This document shows, one piece after another, positions 11,876 to 24,133 of a stretch of 64,000 nt of DNA (position 1 is its first letter; every line of letters begins with the position of its first letter). The DNA is from Echinometra lucunter. Taxonomy: Eukaryota; Echinodermata; Echinoidea; Camarodonta; Echinometridae. The position numbers were made by a program, and so were the translations under genes. The notes under the pieces are model-generated. The model was not told where the DNA came from and searched no databases. It saw only the letters and a program-made list of their open reading frames with translations. The stretch covers positions 26,975,433 through 27,039,432 of the forward strand of contig CM057157.1 of NCBI GenBank assembly GCA_029962745.1, in the 5' to 3' direction.

Positions 11876-12584
11876 CTATCTACAATGCATGTTTTTGCTC
11901 ACGTACGCAGATTCGCCGCTTCCTAAAAATGTAGAATCATATGATACATTTTGCAGGTGCGTTCAATTCTTCAGCTGTATGACGTTTCTTTATGACATTT
12001 CCATATATCATGTTCATGGTCTGAACAAGCTATAAATATCCGTCTTTGAAACAAGCTAGCTTTGATCCGATGGACAAACATTATGCATGTTTCCCCAGAA
12101 TTTCAATAATCTTCCTTCCAGTCCAGATAAAAAGCAATATTGGTCTAATTTCTTTTCCAGTGATATCAGGCTTCATTAAGCTTTTCTTGCAAATTATGAA
12201 GGGCTCGCCTGCTGGAAAATATCGAAATTGACAAGGTAATTAATTCAATTTGGGAGTAGAGTTTGGAAATCTAAGCTCTTGCAACCGTCATGGACAGGGA
12301 GGGAATGAACCTTGGGGAAAGTACATGGACAGTGTCAGGGCTTTGTTTATCAAAGAGGATTTTTCTATTTTTATTTCATTGAGAATGATGTTTTTTTTTT
12401 AAATCAGTAATTTGTTTTGTAATTTTAATTATGTGTCTTATTGAATCACAGACATAATCAAAAAATTTGTTTAGTTATTAGAAGAGATTAGATAATTGTC
12501 AATGGACCCTATGTAATGGGCTTTAATACATTGAAAATGGAAGTGCCTTAGAAGTAGACAAGTGGCTATATTTGTAAGAATCTA

Positions 12585-12925
12585 TTAAAGGGGGTACCCA
12601 ATGCTGAATCAGTGTTAGCACATTTAAAAGAGCATCATTTTATTAGCAGAAAATCATCTGCCTAGAGTTTTTTAAAAAGTCGTATTGCCAAGGAAACCCC
12701 CAAATGTGGTAAGATTTCAGGATATTTTTGACCCCTCAGCTGTGACCCAGTTTCAACTGGGTACCCACTTTAAAGTCAAAATGACGTCAGAGTGGGTACC
12801 TTGTCGCGCACTTTTAGCAAAATGCGCGCAAGGTATAATACATATTGTACAGTCTAGCGCGTAGCACAACTGCAATGCGCGAAGCTGGGTACCCACTTTT
12901 ACGTCATACCTCATACTCAAATTTT
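12585..12925. repeat. Repeat-like segment with GGTACCCA(C/A)T motifs and GCGC-rich core
   Basis: GGGTACCCACTTT occurs at about 12759 and 12890. AGTGGGTACC (its complement) is at about 12791 and GGGGTACCCAATG at about 12594. The interval 12800-12880 holds several GCGCGC/GCGCG strings that are rare in the flanks. A related GGTACCCACTTTTTT phrase begins the GCGC-rich element at about 25540. Probably a transposon remnant; exact ends not resolved. Confidence 0.4.
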
Positions 12926-13094
12926 TTTGGTCAACTCTTGACTTTTTATGAGAAAATTATCCAAAATGCATTGATTTCGATTGAAAAGCATCAAATTTTT
13001 AATCTTATTCTTCTTGGAATTCTATTATTGATCATATATCAAAAAAAATTTTACCATTGTATAATCACTTTAAGATGATGTGAGATTATCTGCT

Positions 13095-13256
13095 GGGCCC
13101 CACTGCATAAAACTTACCATTGATGGTAACTTTGCCATCAATGGTGCATGTAACTTCCATGGAAACCTTGAATTTGACTGGCTGTTGAGCAATGTTACCA
13201 TGGTAGTTATTGATGGCAGAGTAACCATTAATGGTAGGTTTTATGCAACAGGGCCC
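13095..13256. mobile_element. MITE with GGGCCC ends, 162 bp
   Basis: The left end reads GGGCCCCACTGCATAAAAC then TTACCATTGATGGTAA; the right end reads TTACCATTAATGGTA then GGTTTTATGCAACAGGGCCC. These are inverted repeats of about 35 bp. A central ATGGTAAC/GTTACCAT series adds further internal hairpins. Non-coding. Confidence 0.8.
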
Positions 13257-13289
13257 TGAAATTATGATCTAAGTTAACATTCATTAGCT

Positions 13290-13380
13290 ATTAAAGAAGA
13301 AAAAGAAGGAGAAGGGGAAGAAGAAAAAGAAGAAGAAGAAGAAGGAGGAGGAGGAGGAGAAGAAGAAGGAGGAGGAGAAA
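13290..13380. repeat. (GAA/GGA)n microsatellite
   Basis: Trinucleotide purine repeat of GAAGAAGAA and GGAGGAGGA type. The minus-strand 83-codon frame across it is mostly Ser and Phe from the repeat. Confidence 0.9.
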
Positions 13381-14272
13381 CTTTTTAATGTATAACTGAC
13401 AATTCGATAATCATGTTCAATCTGATCCATTGAATATAAATTTGTTTTCATCACCTCTACAAACAGAAATAATGACAAAACAAATATCAAAATAATATAA
13501 TACATTACAACTTTAAGATATACATGCCCATACAATCAAACAAAGATAATCAGTATGGCATTTGTGCCAGTTAATTCATGTTTACTTCTAATATGATCAC
13601 TTTTTCCAAATTCAACCTCTCTCAGTCTTTTTTCTCTTCAGTCCATTTAATTCTTTTATACCGTTTTCAATAATTCTTTTGGTCCGCACTAAAATAGTCC
13701 GCACTGAGCAGTAAAATTTGCTTACAGTAATTCACAGCATACAGAGCTTCTGTTGCAAGGATCCTTTCAAAGAATAGGTTATTATTGTTGTTGTTATTAT
13801 CATTATAAATATTATTATTATTATCAGTATTATTATTGATATTATTATCATCATTACTATTATATTTAAATTTGATTTTGATTTTAATAGATTTCCTGGA
13901 ATTGACCAAGTATAGAAAAATGATGTTGAAAAATAATGATGATAATAGCGAAGACAGACACAATATAATCTAATAATTCAGAGTACTTGGAAAGAGATAA
14001 GCGAGACTGATTTGTCATCGTACTTGAGGCATCTGATTTTAATATCAAGGAGAGGGAGGAGAAGAAAAACAGAATAGGATGATGAGAGCAACTAATCTCC
14101 TTCCCAAGGAAAAATAGTCATCTATAGCCCTGCTGTTCAGACGTAAATGTGATTTGTGTGCCTAAATTGTCGAAATTATCTTGTTATAAAAATGTACTGC
14201 CAGTGGAGGCCAATTTTGTTGTTTCAATGTTTTTTTGAAATATAGATCAGTAAAGAATCTGAATCTGAATCT
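13381..14272. other. No gene seen; AT trinucleotide tract at about 13780-13870
   Basis: Contains an interrupted ATT/ATC-type tract. The minus-strand 98-codon frame is an Asn-rich translation of it. Nothing else supported. Confidence 0.5.
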
Positions 14273-14420
14273 GGGTCCCATTTCATAAAACTTGTTATCA
14301 GTAACAACTGCCACATTTCTATGACAGACTTGCTCTCAGCCAATCAGATGCAAGGATTTCAGTAGCTTATAACAGTTATTGCAACTTGTTATTAAAACCA
14401 AGTTTTATGAAATAGGGCCC
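14273..14420. mobile_element. MITE with conserved AGCCAATCAGAT core, 148 bp
   Basis: The ends GGGTCCCATTTCATAAAACTT and AAGTTTTATGAAATAGGGCCC are inverted repeats. The core GCTCTCAGCCAATCAGATGC continues into AAGGATTTCAGTAGCTTATA and is shared almost exactly with the elements at 51731-51873, 53429-53572 and 63141-63289, whose outer ends differ. Confidence 0.85.
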
Positions 14421-15890
14421 TGAATTTTGGTCTTTATATGATGTCTTCCTTTATGTGAAATTGTCAAATCAGGCTGATATTGGGGGAGCCCCCTCTGAAA
14501 TAATGGCATTTCCTTGCCACAGTTTCATCTTACATCCAGACCGATTGGAAATTTCCTCTGAACTATATCAGATTTTAGGTGACATTTCTGCTTTTTGACA
14601 AACACATCACTTATTTGTCATAAAGTCCAGAGGGTTTGATAGAAAGATCATAACTAGGATTTCGGTCGGAAGGGAACGGTATGTGTAGGTTTCTGAAATA
14701 TTTTCAGAGAGGAGCATTTTTTCATGATCAGTTTCATAGATTGATATCAAAGTATCGAAGGTTAGAGAAGGAGATGGAAAATAGAAAACACCGCAGCTTC
14801 GTGAAATGAAACTGTCAATCTATAATGTGGATGGTTTGATTTAAGTGGTTGTAGACTTTGAGTTGATTTGATTTGACATGGTTTATTCAGAATAAAAATC
14901 AAGATAGCTGGAAGCAAGAGGCGCGCGCCCCCTTATTTTTATGTGAATCACACATTGAACATACACTGTACATGTTGATATAGCTACATGAATATCTAAG
15001 AAAATTGTCGTTTGCACCCCTCTATTTTCAAATTTGCGGTTTGCGCCCCCTCCGTTTACAAATCCTGGATCCTTAATATACCATAGTTGAAAAATAAATA
15101 GAGGAATAGATAGACAGAGGAATGATTCAAAATAAAGTTAGCATGGGTGCAATTTTGAATTAGTTGCAAGATCAAGTAACTTTTTGATAACAAAAATTGT
15201 AGGTAGTGCTGCCTCATGAAAAAGTCTGAACTCTCTGCATGATTTGCTACATAATGTATGTAGGTAAATTCAGATTAGTTTCGTTTATCTGGAATGGAAG
15301 GAATACTATTTTTATCATACATTATGACTATTTAGTTAGCCATATATATCTTCAAGGATGCATTCACGTCATGAACTTCATTTAGCATTCACTCTCATGA
15401 GATATTAATTAATGGGGGGGGGGCATTACTATTTTTGAATACTTAAAATCATCACATCAAGAATGGATCAGAAGAATGTTGAATGCTAAGGAGGTAGAAT
15501 CCACGAGTGTGATTATTTATCATTTTGGAATTTTTTGCACAAATCGGGACTATTCAAAATAATTTTTTGATCTGCAGGTGCTTTGTCGGATACATCCATT
15601 CCACAACCGTGCACAAAAATAGAATCCACCTATTATAAGAAACTATAAGACAACACCTGCTAGTATCAATTTCTTACCAAAAGTAAGGAACACAGGCTGA
15701 TATGCAATGCTTTCATCCATTTTACATACTTATGCTGTCATTCCAAAATATATATTGTGCAAGATTTAGAAAGAGCTTAATGCCCTAGAGTTGGTGAATA
15801 AATTTGAGATGATTTAGTGATGGGTCAATTGCAGATGTAATTTAAAATGAAATAGATCATTTTGTTTTGTTATGAAACCTATATAACAAT
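14421..15890. other. No gene seen
   Basis: AT-rich DNA with a short GCGCGCCCCC patch near 14921 and a 10-base G-run at 15414-15423. No supported exon. Confidence 0.4.
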
Positions 15891-15894
15891 TTCA

Positions 15895-16158
15895 AAGACA
15901 ACAACAATATTAATAATGAAAATAATGATTATAATGATAATAATAATAACAACAATAATAATAATGATAATAATAGCAACAATAATAATGATAATAATAA
16001 TGATAATAATGATAATAATAATGATGATAATAATAATGATAATAGTGATAATAATAATGATGATAATATTGATAATAATGATAATAATAATGATGATAAT
16101 AATGATAATGATAATAATAATGATAATAATGATAATAATGATAATAATGATAAAAATG

Positions 16159-16241
<83 letters not shown>
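15895..16241. repeat. Long (AAT/GAT)n microsatellite, about 350 bp
   Basis: Nearly uninterrupted AATAATGATAAT-type trinucleotide repeat. All three long frames here (136, 154 and 108 codons) are strings of Ile/Met or Leu/Ser that follow from the repeat, and are not genes. Confidence 0.97.
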
Positions 16242-16242
<1 letters not shown>

Positions 16243-16990
16243 GAAGATAAACCAAGGGAGGAAAAGAGATAGAAAGAAAAGAGATATAGAAAGGAAAAAT
16301 GCTGTCCTTGAATAAATTCTATGATTTCTATTATTAGAGCCATTGTTTGTATTAAACAGTTGTACTAATCCAGTAAATTGGAATTACCGTATAGACATCG
16401 TTGTGCACTTGTTTGGCACAAGTAATCTATTTTGAGAAGAAATCTGTCAAAGTTTGAAAGGTATCCAAGAATAATGGTGGCCATTTGTTATTCCCTTTCA
16501 TGAAAAGGCTTCAGAGTTCAAACCAGTGTCACTTTATTGCACTCTAAAAAAAGATCTAGTCAGATTTGAATGTATTGCTGGATCCCATGGGCACCAGCAC
16601 TATTTCAATCAAAACTGATGCAATTCTGGTAAAATCGAGCCAAATTTTTACTGGAATCGTGTCAAATTAGTTTTGGAGCTAGTGTGATCCTGTGTTCTAT
16701 AGTCAAGTATTGTAGTAGAATTTTGGTAATTTTCACTAGTATTATGCAAAGAAAGCAAATGCCGATATTCTAGAACATCTAAATCCAGTAATGTGTTTTT
16801 CTCCAATTCATGTTTCTGCACACTGCGGTTCGTAAAAACAACAACAGATTATCGCTGGAGCATGATTGTTGGGTCACCAGACAAAATCGGACAGCTACGG
16901 AGCTTGTGCTAAATTATAATGTATAGGTATTTTTACATGCTAGGTAAATTCTACCCCCATCCATTACCAACATCATCAAGAACAAAACAT
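16242..16990. other. No gene seen
   Basis: AT-rich DNA without supported features. Confidence 0.4.
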
Positions 16991-17240
16991 TGGTCTTATG
17001 CCAAAAGACCTTTGAAGATTTTTACTCTTCCAAAATATTCATGTTTGAAGTTTTTGGTCCCCACTTTAAGTGCTCATGTGAAGTTGTTCTTGTATGTTGG
17101 ACGTTGATTTTCATTGAAATAAATGAATCTGGATTTTAGAAAATGTATTCTGTTTTTTTAAATCTGAAACATGCAAAATTTAGATTTTACAGACCCAAAG
17201 CAGGCTTGAAAGTGTTAAGGACCTTTTGGCATAAGATTGA
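16991..17240. repeat. Possible short inverted-repeat element
   Basis: GGTCTTATGCCAAAAGACCTT at about 16991 is mirrored by GGACCTTTTGGCATAAGATT at about 17219. The matched arms are only about 20 bp, and the wider flanks do not match clearly. Confidence 0.4.
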
Positions 17241-18022
17241 CATTAATGTTAGATGCAAGTATTTACGTCTGGATTAGGTCATATTGAAGTTAATGTTTGT
17301 GGTCTGCCCATATGTAGACATGAAATGTGGTGTAAATGCCTATTGTTGATCGTCAGTATCTGAGTTCATGACATTAAATTCTGTGGAGACCAGAAAATAA
17401 ATACCGTAAACAAATACTTCGCTATATCAGTGGATTTTGATTGTTTCTTTGTGGGGCATGTGACGCAAATGGCGTCATCAGAACATCCTGTGGATTTGGA
17501 GGTATCCTTCTGTGTGGAATGTGGTTGAACTTTTCAAAGACTTTTATCCTTTTTATTGGCAATGTAAGAGGTTTTTGACATTTTCATGTGGGGTTGATAG
17601 CTGAGCCAGTCACATGCAAAGCAGGTAGTGAGATTTGAATGAAAAACTCTTGGAACGTGATTAAATTATCAATTTTTTCATGTGTACACTAGAAAAAGAA
17701 TTTGTATCTAATAAGAGTTTGACTGTGATTCAAATTCACCAATTATGCTTTTTTCCATGGATAATCATAGGCATATATATGCTCTGCATTCTGTTTTACA
17801 GATACAACAGCCCTCCATATGCCTAGAATAGCAAGTTGCAATCTGGAAGTACAGGAGGTCTTGTGACAAAAACCACAGACTTTCTGTGGTCTGCATTTAC
17901 ACTTGCTAAACTCCACATGGTTTCAAGTGGAGTTAGCGAAAAACACCCCACTCCGGCTTGGAGTTTTTTTGGCGAGGGTTTTTGGCCGTGATGGGAAAGT
18001 TGCTTAGCGACTTCCACCCTTA

Positions 18023-18977
18023 GGCTATGGTCACAAAAGAGAGCGGCGACCGACCGATTTGCAGCCTGCTCGGGCATGCACCGCTGGAATTTAGACATCT
18101 CCCAATGATTTTTGGAGAAGTCGAGCGGACTCTAAAGCCCCAGCGATGCTCGGGCGATGTCCTGTTGATTTCCCGTCTGTCGCCGGTCGATTTATGTCAA
18201 AACCTGGCGAAATCGGGGTATTTTCTCCGCGAGGTGTCTGGACAGTGACCGAATGATGACCCACTGATTCGCGCACGATCTCCCACCTCCAACCGGCAGA
18301 TATTTAAGAAATCGCCCAGTGGCCGCCCGGTGATCAGCGGGGAATCTGTGGGTGTCCCGTAGGTGTACCGGCTGTGGCCCGCCAGTCTTCGCCGGGAATT
18401 TCTCACGAACGACTTTGGTATGTATGTGATTGCCCCTTGGCCATCAACAACAACGGTTTGGCTCTGCATCTGACAGGTCAGCGAGGTTAACGATGCTGTT
18501 GATTCCACCTCAACGACCACGACAGCGAGATCCACAAGCCCATAGGCTGAGCTGCGCCTTCCATATGGCTGGGCAGAGGATGTGGGTAATCAAGCAGGCA
18601 CTGCACATGTGCCTTTCTATTTTCAACTAGCCAACCGGTGACCGACTGATCTCCTGGCGACTCACAGGCGGCAACCGCTCGGCAGGCTTTCCATCTAACG
18701 TCTTCGATTTTTAACCTAAATCGCTCGACAGCAACTGCTCGATTGGGTAAGTCTCTGGGTGGTGACCGCCCGGGCACCGAGCGATTTTGGGCGGCGATTG
18801 AAAAGTGAGCAGGCTCCGTCGAAATTTTAACTCCGCGCTAAAACTTCAGCGCCGACCGAGCGATGCTCTAAATAACAGCAGTGCCCCGGCGGCCGCTGCT
18901 CGGTGCCCAGGCGAAATTCACTAAGAACTCGCCGCCCGGCTGCCTAGCAGGCTGACTTTGGGCTTTGTGACCATAGC
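18023..18977. mobile_element. GC-rich non-autonomous TIR transposon, 955 bp, TTA target duplication
   Basis: Starts GGCTATGGTCACAAA and ends TTTGTGACCATAGC, inverted repeats of about 15 bp, flanked on both sides by TTA (18020-18022 and 18978-18980). The interior is markedly richer in GC and CpG than the flanks and full of degenerate motifs such as CGACCGA, GCTCGG and CGCCCGG. A 3-bp TTA duplication with GG-starting ends is typical of PIF/Harbinger elements. No transposase or MYB-like protein is encoded; the frames of 60-112 codons inside are CpG-rich shadows. Confidence 0.8.
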
Positions 18978-19036
18978 TTAAATCTGTGTTTTTTCTAAGT
19001 TCAAGATTTTAGCAAGCAAGTGTAAATGGGCCTATT

Positions 19037-19170
19037 GAGATGATATCAAAACCTCAGGGTATTAAAAAACCAATTTTTTATGTAATAATTAATCAACAAT
19101 TTCCGATTGCTTTGAAACAGTCTTTTTCACATTGTAACCACATACTGGAACTCAGTTTCATCTTAAACTT
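19037..19170 (+). repeat. Dispersed repeat, copy at 21575-21710
   Basis: TCAAAACCTCAGGG, ATTGCTTTGAAACAGT and TTTTCACATTGTAA, then GAACTCAGTTTCATCTT. The same blocks in the same order lie at 21575-21710. The two copies bracket the array at 19310-20430. Confidence 0.65.
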
Positions 19171-19309
19171 CAATATATTCTTGTGTGAATGGGGTGAATA
19201 CCGGTATGCATGTTTGCATTTTCTTCAGTATAATGAGAGTATGCACTCAGTCAAAAAGAAGAATTAAAAAAAAAAAAATTGTATTTTGTTTGTGTTTGTT
19301 TGCCAAAGG

Positions 19310-20430
19310 TTTCTTCTGCGACCTTCCAGTGTAGTCATTTTTTGTTCTCATTACGAAATGTCATCTACAATCATAGGCTTGACAGCTATGCTGCTTGTCT
19401 TTTCATAATGAGTGCTAGCATAATTGAGCCTAGAAAATTTGAATGTAAAAAACATTGAAAAAATTATGTGTGTATTTATGTAATCACTAATATTGTGTGT
19501 TATATGACCTTTCAGCAGAATTGTTTTTGTTTGTTTGTGAGAATTTAGAATACACTCCCTTTTGGCAGATATCTGTATATTCTTTCATAATGTTGGAGGC
19601 ATGCACAATTGAGCTGAGCAAATGTGAATGAAAACTGTGAAAATATATATTTTTTGTGAAAATTTAGTTATTAATATTATCTGCTGTGACCTTTCAGCCC
19701 AGTCATTGTTTTTATTTGTTGGCGAAATCTACACTCGTGGGCATGGCATGGAAGATATGTGTTGATTATCTGTCCACACTGCGAGCATGCACAATTGCAC
19801 TGTGAAACTTTTTATGAAACAATACCAAAGTAGTTGTGTTTTTGTAATGTAGTCAATTAATGTCTGCTGTGACCTTTTTTAATAGCGAAGTCAGAATTGT
19901 TTTTATTCGTTGGCGAAATGAAGTCTACACTCGTGGGCATGGCATGTAAGATGTTTGTGGATTAATTGTTCTGCATTGAGAGCATGCACAATTGCTCAGG
20001 AAAACTGAATGAAACAGTATCAAAGTTTGTGTTGTTTTTGTAATGTAGTAAATTATGATCTGCTGTGACCTTTTAGCGAAGTCATTGTTGTTTTTATTTG
20101 TTGGCGAAATGAAGTCTACACTAATGTAGGTTTGGCATGGAAGATATGTGTGGATTGTCTCACGCTCAGAGCATGCATGATTGCACAGAGAGAAAATTTG
20201 AAGGAAAATCCTCAAAATCATTGTTTATTTTGTGTTAGTAGAATCTGCCATGACCTTTCAGTGGAGTCCTTTTAAAAATTTGTTTGTGACATGTTGTCTG
20301 CACTCATGGACTTGATATGCAAGATATGTGTGAATTGGATCATAACAAGAAGAGGAGAGGCCATGTTAAATCAAGCAGTGAAAAAATTGTATGAAAAAAA
20401 AAAAGTCTTGGAATATGATATTTCATGTCG
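19310..20430 (+). repeat. Degenerate tandem array, six units of about 182-196 bp
   Basis: The phrase TGACCTTTCAG (or close variants) recurs near 19319, 19505, 19687, 19870, 20066 and 20251, giving spacings of 186, 182, 183, 196 and 185. Within units the order is TCATTGTTTTTATTTGTTGGCGAAAT, CTACACTCGTGGGCATGGCATG and GCATGCACAATTGC. The middle units are most alike and the outer ones most diverged, as expected of an ageing array. Not coding: the period is not a multiple of three and no frame persists. Confidence 0.85.
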
Positions 20431-20513
20431 TGCTATAAATAAATTTTGGCCTTTATAATTGGGAAGTCTCTTTTTGTCTTTTTGTTGTTTTTAATTGTTG
20501 GCATGAGTGTCAT

Positions 20514-20745
20514 GGGGGGGGGGGGGGGGGAAGGGAGACATGTCCCCCCCCCCCATTTTTAAGGATGGGGGGTGCAATGGGGTATGTCTTTTAGGCTGAG
20601 GACCATTTTTTTAGTTGCACTTTTCAGCAAACTTGGGGGGTTTGTTCTCCCAAATTTTAAGCTGAGGACCCTTTTTTTTTGCTTGTCAGCAAAGTTTTGG
20701 TCAGGGTCCTCCAAAATATAAAACAGATTGATGCCCCTGATCATT
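20514..20745. repeat. Poly(G)/poly(C) pair and repeat fragment
   Basis: A 17-base G-run (20514-20530) and an 11-base C-run (20544-20554) come first. Then GCTGAGGACC followed by a T-run occurs twice (about 20595 and 20662), with TTTTCAGCAAA/TTGTCAGCAAA after each. Probably a degraded dispersed repeat. Confidence 0.55.
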
Positions 20746-20880
20746 GGAATGTGGTTCAAATTTATTGATTTAATTTTCTTGATCAGTGCTTATTTTCATT
20801 TTGTAAAAAATTAAACAAGTGACATAACACAGAAAAAAGGAAAATAACAATAGCAAAAATACATGTATCAAATAACTTGT

Positions 20881-21180
20881 TTAAAGGGATATTATAGTCA
20901 CAAAATATTGGGCTGTGAAATGTTCCCTTAGTCCCCTTGCTTCTACTTCTAAAGCGTATCTCTCTTGGTATTGAGTTATACATCAGTGCAAAGGTCAACA
21001 AACTTTCTCAACTTTTGTGTGGGTGAAAAATATTGTCGGCAATTCTATGTGTTGCATGTGTGTTCCATATTAACTATGTATAAAAATTCGCCAACACAGT
21101 ATACGGCCGAGGATTTCCGCTTAATCCTGAATTTGGACCACGCTAAATTCCGTAGACTCAGCACTATAATATCCCTTTAA
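20881..21180. mobile_element. MITE, 300 bp, TTAA ends
   Basis: Left end TTAAAGGGATATTATAGT and right end CACTATAATATCCCTTTAA are near-perfect inverted repeats of 17 bp, with TTAA at both extremities. The interior is unique in this window. The 71- and 72-codon frames crossing it are not supported. Confidence 0.85.
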
Positions 21181-21246
21181 GCATGTGTTTACGATGGAAA
21201 ATAGATTTAATTAAGCATGTGTTTACAGTGGAAAATAGATTTAATT
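21179..21246 (+). repeat. 34-bp tandem duplication
   Basis: GCATGTGTTTACGATGGAAA at 21181 recurs as GCATGTGTTTACAGTGGAAA at 21215; the period is exactly 34. Confidence 0.9.
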
Positions 21247-21574
21247 GTATATTTTAAAAATCATATTACTTACTAGTATCAAGGGAAGGGATTTTTTACT
21301 GGAAGAAAAAATCTAATTTTCTCTCTGAAGAGAAGATGGAGTTCTGGGAGGAGGTGAAATGTAATTCATGAGCTTTCTCAATATTTTTATGTCAGTTTGA
21401 TAGAATTTCAGAGCAGAAATATCCCCATGAAAAGGATTACTCACGAAATGCCCTCATGTTCGAAATGTGACAAGTGGCTTTAGTGTTCGACCCGAACATT
21501 TGTGTGTAATCCCTTTAATATATCCATTTCAATGTGCAGTGCAGGTGTTTTTCAACAAGATTGTCTTATCACTG

Positions 21575-21710
21575 TAATGATTTCAAAACCTCAGGGCACA
21601 TACACCAATTCATATTTACCTACTACTTTATCAACTTTTCATGATTTGCTTTGAAACAGTTTTTTTTTCACATCGTAATCGCATGACCAGAACTCAATTT
21701 TATCTTTTAA
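21575..21710 (+). repeat. Dispersed repeat, copy of 19037-19170
   Basis: Shares TCAAAACCTCAGGG, TTGCTTTGAAACAGT and CACATCGTAA blocks with 19037-19170. Confidence 0.65.
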
Positions 21711-21849
21711 TCATCAGCAATGTAATTTATGCATTGAAAATGTTATAATTACATGTGACTCATATCACATGTGAAGGCAAATTACTCCTACATAAAATGA
21801 TATGGTATTCAACTTGAAATCTTGATTGGAAGACTTCTAAAAAAATGTA

Positions 21850-22150
21850 ATATTCCTCTCAGTGAATGTTCTGTTTTTCATCACAAACTACCGGTATACA
21901 AAAACATTTTTTATAACCAAATGCTTTAGCTTCATTCATGACACATTGCAGTAGATGATGGCTTCATTTTTTGTTTATTTATTTATTTGTTTGTTTGTTG
22001 TTGTTGTTTTTTTTGGGGGGGGGGGGAGATTAAACAAAAATTCCATTCAGTGAATGTTCTGTTTTGCAACAAAAATAGACAAAAACATTTATAAAAACCA
22101 AAAGCTCTAGCTTCATTAGCGACATAAATTGCAGTACATGGCTTCATATA
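21850..22150 (+). repeat. Two-unit tandem duplication, period 188 bp
   Basis: CAGTGAATGTTCTGTTTT occurs at 21860 and 22048. Both units continue with ACAAAAACATTT, TAGCTTCATT and ATTGCAGTA(G/C)ATG. A 12-base G-run (22015-22026) lies between them and an (AT)n run (about 22147-22169) follows. Confidence 0.8.
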
Positions 22151-22247
22151 TATATATATATATATATATGTTTTTTTGGGGGGGATGCTTAATTTCTTTT
22201 TCATCTGACAAGCAAGACAAGCAAAAGGGGTGGTATTTCAATCATTC

Positions 22248-22786
22248 CCTTCTCAATCATTAATGTCAAAGGTGAAATATGAAAAAGTTTAACTATTTGT
22301 TTCTTCAAATAGAGTAGTATTTTTCAAATTACCAGTTGTAAATTGCAGATGGATTACGGTTGGTTTTGTTTTGTTCAGAATTTTCACTTTATGTGATGAA
22401 ACGTAGAGAAATTGCAAACAAAAATTTTTTTAGAGCAAATTCCACTTATTTCTGCTACACAAGTATGAATTTTTATTTGGTTTATCATCAGGAAACATGT
22501 ATCTGTAAAGTACAGAAAAACAGGATACTGATTTAAAATAAAACAATATCAATCTGGTACATAATGAATGTATCAGTTTTGGATGATGTTTATTCATATT
22601 CATAAAAGATTGACATTCTGTGATTTTATTTGATTTTGGAAATGTTCAGATAATTTTCCTTTAATTTAGAACTGGATTGTTTGCAGACTGATACAAAATG
22701 GAATTGCTGTAATGAAATAAAATGCTTCTCTGAAGAGAAGTTGTGAAGATCTGCTATCAATAGAAATCAACAGAACATTTATTGAT
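22248..22786 (+). repeat. Perfect 539-bp tandem duplication, copy 1
   Basis: Begins CCTTCTCAATCATTAATGTC. Every base I compared is the same in copy 2 (22787-23325), and the copies abut head to tail. The content is AT-rich and non-coding. Confidence 0.95.
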
Positions 22787-23325
22787 CCTTCTCAATCATT
22801 AATGTCAAAGGTGAAATATGAAAAAGTTTAACTATTTGTTTCTTCAAATAGAGTAGTATTTTTCAAATTACCAGTTGTAAATTGCAGATGGATTACGGTT
22901 GGTTTTGTTTTGTTCAGAATTTTCACTTTATGTGATGAAACGTAGAGAAATTGCAAACAAAAATTTTTTTAGAGCAAATTCCACTTATTTCTGCTACACA
23001 AGTATGAATTTTTATTTGGTTTATCATCAGGAAACATGTATCTGTAAAGTACAGAAAAACAGGATACTGATTTAAAATAAAACAATATCAATCTGGTACA
23101 TAATGAATGTATCAGTTTTGGATGATGTTTATTCATATTCATAAAAGATTGACATTCTGTGATTTTATTTGATTTTGGAAATGTTCAGATAATTTTCCTT
23201 TAATTTAGAACTGGATTGTTTGCAGACTGATACAAAATGGAATTGCTGTAATGAAATAAAATGCTTCTCTGAAGAGAAGTTGTGAAGATCTGCTATCAAT
23301 AGAAATCAACAGAACATTTATTGAT
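22787..23325 (+). repeat. Perfect 539-bp tandem duplication, copy 2
   Basis: Identical to 22248-22786 by eye, ending ACAGAACATTTATTGAT. The absence of differences means either a very recent event or an assembly artefact. Confidence 0.95.
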
Positions 23326-23716
23326 TTATTGCATAATATGTGATAAATTGCCACTGTTCTAGAAGAGTTCAATACCATTTATTTTTATTTGATTTGATTT
23401 GATTTATTTCCTTCTGCATACATATTAACATTTTGGTAACATAATATACAAAAAAGCTTCTTTTGACAATAAATCACAAATATACAAGTATTCATATACA
23501 ATCATTTTTCTAAAAAAACAAAGAAAAATTGTCAATTATTGTAATTCATTAAACATTATTCATTAAACATAAAATCATTTGCGGAAGAAGGATTGCCATT
23601 ATAAGCAATATGCTTGAAAATATGGCAACCCAAAATAAATATTGAATAGATAAACATATCAAATCAGCAGAATGGATAAAAAAAATTGAAATCCAAACTT
23701 CAAAGGATAGTGAAAA

Positions 23717-23820
23717 TGATGATGATGATGTCGATGATGATGAAGATGATGTTGATGATGATGATGATGATGACATGATGATGATAATAAAGATGATGAT
23801 GATGATGAGGATGACATTGG
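23717..23820. repeat. (GAT)n microsatellite
   Basis: Interrupted GATGATGAT repeat inserted in the 3' tail of the retrotransposon. The Ser- and His-rich minus frames come from it. Confidence 0.95.
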
Positions 23821-23881
23821 TAATGATTTAAATGGTATAAAGGATGGCGTCGTGAAAGACTGAAGAGTTGACACAGAAATT

Positions 23882-24133
23882 TTACCTTGCATATTCTGAT
23901 AGTAACATGGTCTTAACTTTGGCCTTAAATGAATAGAGGGAGCAACTGGATTTAATTGATTCTGGGAGAGGATTCCAAAGGTCTGGACCATGGTGTCTTA
24001 TGGATCTATGGGCAATAAGTATTTGGGGGTTGGGGTTGGGGTTGACTAAATGAAGATTGGCAGAATTGCGAGTAGGGTAGGCGTGAACGGTTTTATTTAA
24101 TGTATAAAAGTTTTGAAATGAAAGTGGGAGCAT
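23882..24133 (-). pseudogene. C-terminal region of the same retrotransposon polyprotein
   Basis: An 83-codon minus frame contains HAYPTRNSANLHL, SIRHHGPDLWNPLPESIKSS and SFKAKVKTML, in the order found at the C-terminus of many CR1/Jockey-type ORF2 proteins (YNTR, G..LWN.LP..I, SFK..L). It is out of frame with the RT segment, so more breaks lie between. Confidence 0.85.

Noticed and set aside
15862..16343. ORFs of 136, 154 and 108 codons
   Set aside because: Poly Ile/Met and Leu/Ser strings translated from an AAT/GAT microsatellite.
18027..18777. Group of 61-112 codon ORFs in the GC-rich block
   Set aside because: Overlapping frames on both strands come from high GC and few stops inside a non-autonomous transposon; no MYB or DDE motif is present.
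19310..20430. CRISPR-like array
   Set aside because: Units of about 185 bp are degenerate throughout with no short constant repeat and unique spacers; the context is eukaryotic.
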